DNA of 64,000 nucleotides from Parietichytrium sp. I65-24A (Eukaryota > Sar > Bigyra > Thraustochytrida > Thraustochytriidae): assembly GCA_012862575.1 (NCBI GenBank), contig BLSF01000022.1:496001-560000 (forward strand). The letters are read 5' to 3'. Position numbers and translations under genes: made by a program. Position 1 is the stretch's first letter; each line of letters opens with the position of its first letter. Shown here in pieces: positions 47,737-57,250 of the stretch. A model generated the notes under the pieces. The model did no database searches. It was given only the letters and a program-made list of their open reading frames with translations, and had not been told where the DNA came from.

Positions 47737-50308
47737 CCACCCATCATAGGAGGGGTTAGAGCCGCCTAAAGCATCACCAGAGGCCTGTTTGTTCTTTGTT
47801 GACCTGATCGAAACTATCGAAAGTGGCGAACTCGCTTTCCCTTCGACTGCTGTCTTCGCAATCGTTGCAGCTCTTTGTGTCAAGGATGTTTCCACAAAGC
47901 CGAATCGACTTTGCTACTTCGCTTTGCTAAGACTTGGATAAAAGTTGGCTGAAATTGGCAAAGTGCTAAGACTGCGAGCTGACATTGGCACGAGCTACAA
48001 GAGTATCTGACAGTGATTGTAAGGTACACTGGCAGGACTCGTAATTAACGCCTCTGTACTCTGCATAAATTACTGTACTCACTGTAGGCTACTAGAGAGA
48101 GCTGCCCACCTGCCAAAGTTGCCAGAGGAGCCCGAGTCCAAAAAGTCGAAAGATACTCTGTTCAGTTGTTACTTGCAATGCTACATGAATTACCGATTGG
48201 CGTGAAATCGGGTTAACTGGTTAGTGGGACTGGCAGAATTGGCAGTCACTTTGTGAACCGGCCTGGTTCTCTTTTTTTGTGCGCAAGCCCTAAGGAAAGC
48301 GCTGGTCACTGATTAGTACTCGTCACATCGTCATCGCGGTGCATCGCCGCACGCAGCACCATCCCGGAATGATCAAATTATCATTCTTTGGTTCTGCAAA
48401 CTTCCTCAGTACAAGCTGTACAAGCATTGCATCGACCAATGACCAACAAGTCCAACCTATCCAACCTCGTTTGATTCTCTTGACTCTTGTGGTTGGGTTT
48501 TGGACCTGCGGGTGGGTGCTGCGAATCCTGCAAAATTTGAACTTCTTTAGACCCAACTTATGGGCAAACTGTTCCAACGTTTTCCATGAGGTATTCATTC
48601 GTCTCACGACTTCGACGCGCCACGATGCAGAGGCTCTGAACTGCAACGCACCGTGACAGCAACGCACAGCAATGGAAAGAGAATGGATGTGGACTCACAG
48701 TCAAGCCAACCATGGCAAGAGCCCTTGCAAAAGAAGACAACTTTGCACTTGCGTCTGTTCTGGGAAACGTGCGAACAAGTGAACTATGAAATTTCGAATC
48801 ATGATTTTGACCCGGAGTGACACCCAATGTGGGGACAGGATAATAGTATTCACTACTCGTCACTACACGAGTAGGCAGAAATGAGATTTTTCCCGACTTG
48901 GACTTTGGAAGCGAATGATTGCAAATCATGTTTGCCACTGCTCATTCCTCGAGCGCCTCAATAGAACTACCCAAGCATTTACCTAGCACTCTGCCGAGTT
49001 GCCCAAGTGAAAGTGTTTTCACATCGTTGCGCATCTTGAACTCGTAGTCAACCTTACACCGGACTCATAACCAGTCGGTAGTCTGTTCCTATTTGAAACC
49101 AATAAGCATCCATAGAAGCGCTGGTACTGACTGTGATTGTACACAATGTGCTATGTGTCTTGGTACTACAAACACGTGTGCCGTGAACGTTCATTGATGA
49201 ACAATCAGTAACTTACTCAGGACTGAGTAGAGCACAATGAGTACGTGTACGTACAGCGCCGTCAGGGAACGCCGTTGATGGATGTTAAGGCATGGCGTGG
49301 AAAATTAAAAGCGAGGTTTCGTGCAGAGGCCACAAAGTTCTCCAGGTCTCGTCAAGGCCCACAACCCGCACCGGTACTCACAGTCAGTACAGTATGGACC
49401 CTAGCTGCGCTTATGGAGTGCTAGGTACCTTCCATTCTCGAGTTTGGGTGCTCCCACATTTTGCCTCTCGTTGGTACAAAATATTGCAGTGATTGCAGTG
49501 CGAATGAAGCATGCAGGGTCTCCGCATCTCCGATCGGGACTTCCGATCAACGGTTGATCGGGTCTAGTCGCCCATCTCTCACTCGCCCCGCGAGTTCCCA
49601 CCTATCACCACGCAAAAACGTCACGAGTCATGAAAGGGGGGAAGGAAAAGCTTGGTTTGGGAATTAAATTAGCTCTGATGGTTTGGTTGACAATGGTTTC
49701 AAAGTTGACGGAGTTTGATAGGTGCTGGGTACCTCACGGTCATGGCAAGTCATTGGCTGGACTTACCGAGGATTGTGCGAACCGGGCGGTTAGGAAAGGT
49801 TGGTTGAAGAAAATACGGTTTGAGAAGATGTGAGTTGCCGAGAACCAACATACCCAGCATCGGTCGCGACCTTACTCACACGGGCTTGAGCGAATTCCCA
49901 ATTTGTGACTTGAAGTTCTCACCGCCGGCTAGCTAATACATGTGCAGTTCCGGGGCGTCCGGGACCCAGACTACCCAGACTGCTTGAATGTCGGCATACA
50001 TATCAGTGCTCCAGAGCTAGAGACGATCTGCTACTGCAGTTGGAATTGCAAAGCTCAAAATGCGTATGTGAAAGTGTGGACAAGTCACAGCACATATGCT
50101 CTCTACGTTTTTTTGAACTGAGATTCTGAAAAATTCGCTAACGCCCTTCTTCCCAATTTCTTGTTCCCTACAAACCTTTGCGTTGTCTAGGAATTCTCGG
50201 AATGGCGGAATGTTTCGAAAAAAAATTGCTGATGCAATCAAAGCTCAAATAACAATTCACAACAGTGCTTAAAGTTAACAGTTAATTTAAGAAAGGATGT
50301 AGTGTGTC

Positions 50309-50349
50309 GGTTCCTTCGCTCAGCCGAGATGTTCGTTGAGCGGGGAACC
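50309..50349. other. Strong 14-bp hairpin (41 nt)
   Basis: GGTTCC then TTCGCTCA pairs with TGAGCGGG then GGAACC: 6 Watson-Crick pairs, 2 G-U pairs as RNA, then 6 more pairs, with a 13-14 nt loop. It lies about 310 bp beyond the 3' end of the Rho-like gene. The decamer GTCGGTTCCT recurs at about 50415. A GC-rich palindrome and a GGCTCGAAC sequence follow it. It could be a small RNA structure or a decayed element; neither can be shown. Confidence 0.5.
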
Positions 50350-50504
50350 GGCCCGGGCCCGGGCTCGAACGCGGATACATGCCATGAGGCATGGTTGGCA
50401 TAGCTCTCAGAATAGTCGGTTCCTGAAAGTCAAGCCGAAAAGTCACGAGCGAACCCATTGTGCAAGTTGCATGGGGATGATGTCAAGTCCACAACAACGC
50501 AGAG

Positions 50505-50510
50505 TTTATT
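50505..50510 (-). terminator. Candidate polyadenylation signal AATAAA for the Rho-like gene
   Basis: TTTATT on the plus strand gives AATAAA about 150 nt past the stop of the minus-strand GTPase gene. This is only a six-base match in the right place. Confidence 0.35.
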
Positions 50511-50657
50511 GAGAGGGTTATGTATAAAATTATTCACTGCTGCAAAGGATGAAAACTAATTTTCTAAAGAGTCAAAAATCAAAATCTATGTACACATAAT
50601 CGTCAGCGTCCCCAGTAAGACGATTGCAGTTGCCTGGAGTAAGAGCCGTCCAGGCGC

Positions 50658-51284
50658 TCACTGCACTATGCATCTGCATCTAATCTTCTCGGAGTGTCCG
50701 GAACTAAAACTATCTTCAGGGCCATCACGCACAGAGCCTTTGCCAGTTTGCACGCAATGGTCCATGGCCATCTCAAATGCAGTCTCTACGTTGACCATGT
50801 CTTTTGCAGAGCACTCGACATATCCCAGCGCTCCAATTTCGTTGGCATATTCCTCCAGCTCCTCTTTAGATTGGGTGAAGGTTCCATGCTCCCGTAAATC
50901 CGATTTGTTGCCAATGAGGACGAAAGGCGTGCCAGGCCGCCGTTCGTCGATTTCATTTTTCCACTGCTTGATGTGCAACAGAGATCGCTCGCTCTCTAAT
51001 GAAAAGCACACCAGGAAAACATCCGTGTCAGGATACGATACAGGCCTCAGATGCTCGTACTCTTCTTGCCCGGCAGTGTCCCACAACCCGATAAGGTAGT
51101 CCCTCCCGTCGATGGTGCGAAGAGTTTCAAAGTTGTCAAAGACCGTTGGGACATATGATTTCGGAAATCGCCCCTCAGTGTAGCTCACGAGCAAGCTGGT
51201 CTTGCCCACGGCGCCGTCGCCAACAATCACCAACTTTAGGCTCGTGAACGATGGGACCGCCAACGCTGCAGTCTTGGCTACCAT
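50658..51284 (-). CDS. Rho-family small GTPase lacking the Rho insert helix
   Basis: The protein has 208 residues; its ATG has A at -3. The GTPase motifs are complete: P-loop GDGAVGKT (22-29), effector loop YVPTVFDN (44-51), WDTAGQEEYEHLRPVSYPDTDV from 68 on, G4 NKSD (126-129) and G5 ECSAKD (157-162). It ends in CIVQ, a CaaX box for prenylation, with another Cys two residues before. Switch regions and DVFLVCFS are clearly Rho/Rac type, so a role in actin or membrane dynamics at the plasma membrane is expected. Two features are odd. G4 is NKSD as in Ras/Rab, not the TKxD typical of Rho. The usual 12-13 residue Rho insert helix after G4 is absent (LREHGTFTQSKEELEEYA follows directly). It is probably an unusual Rho-branch GTPase. 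Confidence 0.9.
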   Translation of the reverse strand: MVAKTAALAVPSFTSLKLVIVGDGAVGKTSLLVSYTEGRFPKSYVPTVFDNFETLRTIDGRDYLIGLWDTAGQEEYEHLRPVSYPDTDVFLVCFSLESERSLLHIKQWKNEIDERRPGTPFVLIGNKSDLREHGTFTQSKEELEEYANEIGALGYVECSAKDMVNVETAFEMAMDHCVQTGKGSVRDGPEDSFSSGHSEKIRCRCIVQ

Positions 51285-52035
51285 CGTGCGCAGATCTTTC
51301 GTGCCGTGCGAGGTCGCTACTCGAGTAGGGCCATGTCAATCTCAATCCAAAGTCGCGTGATCCTCCAGCTCTCGAGCGACCTTTTCCCTGCGGTCCACTC
51401 TCAGCTCGACCTTTGCAAAGCCGCGAAGCGACGAGGTTGGGGCAAGCGCACGTGCTCTTGGTGAACTAGAGAGAACCTGCGCTCGAGGACTCACTGTCGG
51501 CACCTTGCTTGTGTCTGGCAGTGCAGTGCAGCGTATCGTAGTGCGTTTCAAGTCTGCAGGCATCCATTGAAACAAACCAATGTCCGCAACTCTCAGTCTC
51601 GCCACCCAACCCACCCTATCCATCCCTCCATGCAGTCTATCTACCTCATCATCTATCGCGCACTCACTCACTCACTATTGTTACGTATCCATCTACCTCC
51701 GCGACTGACACCAGCAGATGCAAGAGTTGCCAGTGCAGGCACGCTAGCTCTCCTGCTATTTCGAACGCTGAGATTGACGCCACTAGTTAGGTACTGGCTG
51801 TGAGGGGTTCTCGCTCTCGCTCTTGCTCTTGCTCTCTCTGTCGCTGGTTTCCTTTGTGCTTTTCCTTCTTCATTCAATCAAGCGTTTAGCTGCTAGCTTC
51901 AAGTTCAAGTTGATGTGGACGGCTAGGACGGCTGGTTGATCACATATGACACTGGTAGGTAGGTGTCTCTCAGACCACCGTGACTCACAAGACTTGTCCT
52001 TCTTCTTGCACTTGGCCCTTCCTTCTTTCCGTTTC

Positions 52036-52070
<35 letters not shown>

Positions 52071-54023
52071 CTTCTTTCCTTCCAACCATCCATCTCACGC
52101 TGGCCTATCCGTCCATCTGCTGGTCTCGACTCTTCGCCTTTCACATAAAAAAGAAAAGAGGAAGTGCGTGCGAGGAGTGCGAGGCATTCGACTCTCTCTT
52201 CTGGCACACCTTTCGGGCAACGTAGTATTCTGTTCTGTTTTAACTGAAGAGTGTTCATGAGTGAAATGAATTGAAGTGAAATGAAATGAAGAATTAATGG
52301 CGATGGAAGGTGGAAAACGAAAGAGACGGAAATGGCTTGCCCTTGCTCTTGCTCTTGCAGCCTTTCGTCATTTACCAGTTTTGCCACTTTTGCCAGGGCA
52401 GCAGCTGCCTTTGCTTCTGCTTTCGGGCCAGTCAGCCACTGATCTCCATGTGAAAACATTCGCCTTTGCATGTGAGCATAGTAAGCATCGTTCGTCCGTC
52501 TGCCCTGCACTGTGCAGTTTCCTTGCTCGAACGCTAGCGCCCGACCCACTACGCGCAGCACTATTTGCGCGGCTACGCAGTGCAGTTCGTGGAGTTGGCG
52601 CGTCGCACACCCTGACGCCTCGTTCCTCTGGTCTCACAAAGCGTCTCACTGTCCGTCGCAGTCACGCACTCACGCAGCCACGTAGTCGCAGAATAACTTG
52701 TTCTGAGGGAAGGAAGAGAGTTGCTACGCGGTTGGTTTCACGGCGGATCATGCGGATCAGTCGGTTTTCAATCAGAGTTTTCAATGAGCATGAGCAAAAC
52801 GGAGTTGGAGCCTCGCAGATTGCAATCCGTTGTTTCTTTGGTGACATTGGTCACCGTGGCCGTGACAGCCAGTCAACGTAAGCCTGAAGCTGACTTTCAC
52901 TGCAAAACGGAGCACAAACGCACCAGAGCAGTCAGTCAAGAGGCTCCTCCATTTCCACTATCGTTTCATTTGCATTTCCAGTCAGAGTTCTGGAAGACGC
53001 GAAGGAGTGGAGGCAGCCAGCAGCAATAACACCAAGGGCTCGTAAGGGCTACAAGGGCCGTCGCGGAGTGTCCCGGAAGCGCTTTGGAAGTGGAACCTTT
53101 GTGCTCCTTTGTGTCCATGACCATTGCATGCGAAAGTACGGCGCCACATCTCAAAGTGTGCACCGAAAGGCTTAGGCTAAGTTAAGTGTGTCTTGTCTCA
53201 CTTGCTCAAGCCTTCCCAGCAGCAGCTGTGAGGTGGAGTGGTGGAGGTGGTGGAGGCTTGCCAAGTCCGGCAGTCTGGCCATGTCTGGCCAGCAAGGCAT
53301 ACCAAGGCAGTGACATGGGAGATTGAAAGGCGTCGCCAGTTCGAGAATCAGGGGCCGCTGTGCCAACGTTAGGCCGGTAGATAGGTAGACTGTGTAGATT
53401 GTGTGGATTGTGTGGATGAGTTGACAGCGAGTACTGCACTCCCGCTCATTCTTTCCCAAAGTCTTTTGTGAGCGTATTGTTTGCCCACTTTCGTTCGTTC
53501 CACGAGTTTTACGACTAACTCGTAGTCATCTTCGGAGTTTTTTGGTTTTCACTGTCAGTTTTCAATGAGCATCTGTTCTTTAGTTCGTGAAAACGACTCA
53601 AGTCTACAATTGTCTTTAGGTAGGCCTACTGCAGTTCATTCCCTCTCCGCTTTCATGAGGTGTGCGAGCGTTCTCGGCAGAGCAAGTCTGATGATTGGAT
53701 GGAAGCTAGAGACACATGAGAGCACAAAAGACCTCACAGCCTGTACCGCTATGCCCAATGCACACTTTGGCAACCTTGAGACCCAATCACACAAACACCA
53801 GCTCTAGAGGCAGGCGAAGCGAGAATCGAGACGCATCGAGATATTGCAACGAGACCGTGAAAAAGGTGTCGAAGGCACAAAATGACTCCTTTTCCTATTT
53901 CTAGATGAGGTCGCGGAGTGGGTTCGAGTTGAAAATGAGTACTCAGTACTGTAGCCACAGATGCATCCTTCCAAAATTTTGCCTTCCTTTTTTCTTAACG
54001 GTAACGGTTATACATGTAGACTG
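51285..54023. other. 2.7-kb gene-free spacer
   Basis: No gene is supported on either strand; frames of up to 212 codons here are low complexity or lack motifs. It holds a CTTT microsatellite at 52037-52070, short CTTGCT and ACTCACTC tandems, and the promoter of the Rho-like gene near 51285-51500. Confidence 0.5.
52037..52070. repeat. (CTTT)n microsatellite
   Basis: Eight or more CTTT units in a longer pyrimidine-rich tract that extends to about 52085. Confidence 0.85.
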
Positions 54024-55559
54024 TCAAAGGGGCGGGCTCTGAATGTCATCTGCGGCGACGCGGTCACAAACAACGCGCTGAGATGGCACCTGTTGAGTGG
54101 TAAACAGTGGGTGCTGGCAGAGGAGATGCGAGTGAAATACGATTTGATACAAGCAACTTGCCACCTCCTCAACGCTGTAGATTCCGTTCAATTCAGAAGC
54201 GGAACCGTGGCAGACATAACGCACCATGGTGAACCGGCCGCCAAAGTCACCAACATCGCACTTGGATCCGTCTGCGTAGATTTGTACAATAGCGGGATCC
54301 AAAGCACTCCTATCAAAATACAATAGATCTTTACTCTGTGTGTCTCGGTCAAAGCTTTTTATGAAGCTCAACACCGGGGGGGGCAACTCATAAGCAACGT
54401 CCGCAACGTAATTGCCGAGCTGATATAATGAACTGATTTCTAACTTTCGTCGCCCTTCACTGTCGTTTGATTCGTCCACGTGGAATTGTCGAATTCCTTG
54501 CTCCACACAAAGCTCGTAGGTCCACCACTGCAGTGTTTTTTGAAAACAAAGCCCCGAAACGGCGCGCATGGCGGACCAGGCGTCGTCTGCCCCTCGCGGT
54601 TGCAAACCTGTCTTGCACAACGCAGGGCTGCACAACGTGAGCGTGTAATTGCACAGCGAGTGCTCCTCGATCGACTCAAACCTTAGCAGATTCTCTCCCA
54701 AGCGCTCGCCTCGCGAATCATGCTCAAGTTCTTCGCGAGGGCAGCAAAAGAACATCGCGCGGGACTCTCGTGGCAACGCAGTCTCGTCGCAGGGTTGGCC
54801 GTCGATGTATTTCACCCCCAAGTACAGGTGCTGGTTGTCCTCAACAGCATCTTCTGATGCAGCCGCCTCTTCCATTCCGTCTTGGGCCCCGCGATCGAAG
54901 GGCGATGAATCGCTCACCGACGTCACGGCCGATGAGGCGCTGTCCAGTCGGCCGAGGCTCCAAGCCATGTCCGCCATTTTGCGCGACTGGCCGTGGTACT
55001 GGTGCACTCCGTCCCAACAAAACTCATAGCTCCAAAACCCTTTCTCCATCACCAGGCACCTGCCGCCCAGAATGCTCTGCACCACCGCGAGCGCCTCTTT
55101 CGCGACCTCGCCGGAGCTGAGTCCGCTGCCACCTCCTCTCTGCCTCCCCACAGCAGGTTCTCCTTCGCCGTTAATCTTGGTCACTCTGCACACCATTGGC
55201 GCGCCATCTCTCGCGGACATGCTCCATCGCCGCGCACCTTCGCCTGCCGCCAGGGCCGTCTCCGAGATATGCAGCCCGCGAGCGCTTTCCAGCACTTTGG
55301 TCAGCTCCGCGTTCCGCCGCGAGTGATCCCTGCTGCGCTCCGACACCACTTCCACCACTTCCACCACCACGTCCTCCTCTTGCGACTGCCCTTGCGTAGT
55401 ACGCGCCTCGCACGGCTCCGTCCCCCAAACCACGGCCCACGCCAAGGCCGCCGCCAGCGCCAGCGCCCCGCGCCTGCGGAACGCTTTTCGGGACCCCCCG
55501 CCCCGCGCCGAGCCCGTGGGCGCCGCGTCGTAATCGCGGGCGTCCGACTCCGAAACCAT
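54024..55559 (-). CDS. ER lectin with two MRH domains (OS-9/ERLEC1-like)
   Basis: The protein has 511 residues; its ATG has A at -3. A hydrophobic segment at 31-46 after RRR fits an uncleaved signal anchor or a late signal peptide. MRH domain 1 (about 168-316) reads GFWSYEFC, VHQYH, LPRESRAMFFCC and EEHSLCNY. MRH domain 2 (about 338-485) reads QWWTYELC, RQFH, GRFTMVRYVC and VEEVASCLY. The Trp, Gln, Arg, Glu and Tyr positions used for mannose binding can be matched in both, with the double Trp only in domain 2. Two MRH domains and the length resemble ERLEC1 (XTP3-B). The expected role is recognising trimmed N-glycans on misfolded proteins for ER-associated degradation. No C-terminal KDEL-type signal is seen. 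It is divergent from the next gene. Confidence 0.8.
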   Translation of the reverse strand: MVSESDARDYDAAPTGSARGGGSRKAFRRRGALALAAALAWAVVWGTEPCEARTTQGQSQEEDVVVEVVEVVSERSRDHSRRNAELTKVLESARGLHISETALAAGEGARRWSMSARDGAPMVCRVTKINGEGEPAVGRQRGGGSGLSSGEVAKEALAVVQSILGGRCLVMEKGFWSYEFCWDGVHQYHGQSRKMADMAWSLGRLDSASSAVTSVSDSSPFDRGAQDGMEEAAASEDAVEDNQHLYLGVKYIDGQPCDETALPRESRAMFFCCPREELEHDSRGERLGENLLRFESIEEHSLCNYTLTLCSPALCKTGLQPRGADDAWSAMRAVSGLCFQKTLQWWTYELCVEQGIRQFHVDESNDSEGRRKLEISSLYQLGNYVADVAYELPPPVLSFIKSFDRDTQSKDLLYFDRSALDPAIVQIYADGSKCDVGDFGGRFTMVRYVCHGSASELNGIYSVEEVASCLYQIVFHSHLLCQHPLFTTQQVPSQRVVCDRVAADDIQSPPL

Positions 55560-55924
55560 TTTGGATTCTCTTACTTTGAACGTTGCGGCGTTGCGGCGCG
55601 ACCGCGACCGCCAGCGCGCGGGGAAAGAAATGGTCGTTCGATATGACCGCCGAAGGGTACGCGCGGTCAGTGCTTGAGCGCTGAGACATGCTAGACTGAA
55701 AAGGTGTGTGTAGGACCGATAGATAGGCTATCCGGAGACTAGCTAGTAGAGCGAGAGAGAGAGAGAGCGTGTAAGGGTGCGCGCGCTGTCAGGGTTCGTA
55801 GAGGACCGGCCGGTACGCGCGGGGACCGAAGGCGGTCCGCTGTGTGCTGCGTTTCTTCTTGGGTTTGGGAGAGGTTGGATTCGTCAGTCTGGAAAGGCTG
55901 CAAGGAGCGAACGCGGGGTGCGCG
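55560..55924. promoter_or_regulatory. Divergent promoter region between ER lectin and hydrolase genes
   Basis: Only 365 bp separate two ATGs that point away from each other, so the promoters and 5' UTRs of both genes must share this stretch. It holds GATAGATAG, ACTAGCTAGTAG and a short GAGAGA run at about 55750-55770. No TATA box is certain. Confidence 0.5.
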
Positions 55925-56950
55925 ATGATCAAACCGGGTGCTATTCCGAGTGGGCACACGCCGTTCTCGTGGACCGGTCAAAGTCTCGGCGATGGCGGCG
56001 ATGGCGGCGAAGGCCATCATGGCCGGGATGGCCGGCCGGGATGCGGCGTGGCGCGGCGGATTGAAGAATTTCGCGCGGAGGGCTCTGGTCTGCGATGGGA
56101 CAAGGTCTTCGCTGCGAAGGTTGGCAGCAGCGAGTTCGGTCTGCCGGGGGATGTCATGGTGGAGAACGCTGGGGAGAGGCGGGCGATGGGCTTTTACTTT
56201 TTTGTGGCGGTCAGGCCAGACAGGGTGTTGTTGGTGGACTGCGGCTTCTACTCGCCCAAGTGCGTGCGAGCGTTCAAAGTGGCCGAGTTTCTTCATCCGC
56301 TTCAGCTGCTGGAGAGCTGCGGCGTGGAGTCTGCTGAGATGGTGACGGACGTCATCATCACGCACGCGCACTGGGATCACATGAACGGCGTACATCTCTT
56401 TCCCAACGCCACGGTGTACATCAGCGAGAGGGAGCTGGACTTTATTCGCGCCACGCCATTCGAAACGGGCCTGCACTCCTCCAGAAGATGGCTAACCAAA
56501 ATGGGCCTCGCGGACGTAGCCAACGAGATTGGGCCGAACGGCATCTCTCCTGCGGATGCGGACCTCCTGGAGCAGCTCTATCGCGCAAATAGGCTCGTGC
56601 CATTGTCGTTCTCACACCAGGAGACCGTTCGCCACCTCGGCGACAACGTGTTTGTCGTGGATGCACATGGGGCTCATACTCCGGGAACGGTGTACGTAGC
56701 TTTAGGTTTCGCGCCAGGTGAGGATTTGCTCGTCTTTACAAGCGACTGCGCGATGATGTATGACAACATCGGCCCTCCCCTACAGGCCACGGGCTGCTGT
56801 CAAAGCTATTTTCGTAACATGACCGCCCTGCGCGAAATCTCGCAAATCACGAGTCCGCAGTACATCATCCCCGGCCACGATCTGAGGCTCGAGCAGCGCT
56901 TCCAACCGGTTAAGGCAAACTTGTTCGACCTCACGAAGCCGATCATGTAA
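55925..56950 (+). CDS. Metallo-beta-lactamase-fold hydrolase
   Basis: The first in-frame ATG at 55925 (G at -3) gives 341 residues. The metal-binding set is complete: HAHWDH (H147, H149, D151, H152), H251 in HTPGT, D274 in FTSDC and H318 in IIPGHD. This is the two-zinc metallo-beta-lactamase superfamily, with spacing like N-acyl-homoserine lactonase/glyoxalase II relatives. The substrate cannot be told; hydrolysis of a lactone, thioester or similar ester is the usual chemistry. The first 55 residues are Gly-rich and not conserved-looking, so the true start or an upstream exon is uncertain. No signal peptide is visible, so it is probably cytosolic. Confidence 0.85.
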   Translation: MIKPGAIPSGHTPFSWTGQSLGDGGDGGEGHHGRDGRPGCGVARRIEEFRAEGSGLRWDKVFAAKVGSSEFGLPGDVMVENAGERRAMGFYFFVAVRPDRVLLVDCGFYSPKCVRAFKVAEFLHPLQLLESCGVESAEMVTDVIITHAHWDHMNGVHLFPNATVYISERELDFIRATPFETGLHSSRRWLTKMGLADVANEIGPNGISPADADLLEQLYRANRLVPLSFSHQETVRHLGDNVFVVDAHGAHTPGTVYVALGFAPGEDLLVFTSDCAMMYDNIGPPLQATGCCQSYFRNMTALREISQITSPQYIIPGHDLRLEQRFQPVKANLFDLTKPIM

Positions 56951-57250
56951 GGACATGTCCGTGAGTGTAATAGAACCATCTTGTTTATGTTTTGAGCAAT
57001 CTGTTCCCTACACTGCTCCCAGGCAAGGGAGTATATGTACCGGTATGTCATCACTGGGCGACGCAGTGAATCTTTTAAACACATCCGAGGGGTCGTAAAC
57101 TTGATTTCTTGTGTCTTCGACTCTTCGTGTATGTATGCGTGTATGTATATACAGTTTAATTAGGAATAAGTTGTGTTTTCCACCCACCATCACGTTTGCT
57201 CAAGAGCATTATCAATCCCGTTTCTTTTGTTCTAGTTCTAGCGTTGTGGA
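56951..57250. other. Short spacer between convergent genes
   Basis: These 300 bp hold the 3' UTRs of the hydrolase and of the minus-strand gene. A TTTAAT at about 57155 (ATTAAA on the minus strand) is a weak polyadenylation candidate. Confidence 0.45.

Larger units (their letters stand above)
44955..50657. other. 5.7-kb gene-free region rich in simple repeats
   Basis: No convincing gene was found on either strand. The longest frame (45174-45905, minus) is low-complexity SFLPSFLPS-type translation of microsatellites. The region holds CAACGCAACA, GGAA and ACCACTTTTG tandems, a G-run array, a CTTCC-rich tract near 45970-46010 and a strong hairpin at 50309-50349. The rest is unique sequence of unknown role. 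Confidence 0.5.

Noticed and set aside
50350-50425. Possible tRNA gene on the minus strand
   Set aside because: A T-loop-like and an anticodon-arm-like piece are present, but there is no proper D-arm, the anticodon loop has the wrong size and U33 is missing.
52297-52881. Plus-strand ORF of 194 codons starting MAMEGGKRKRRKW
   Set aside because: It starts with an Arg/Lys and Leu/Ala repeat from CTTGCT units, then has random-looking composition; no domain is seen.
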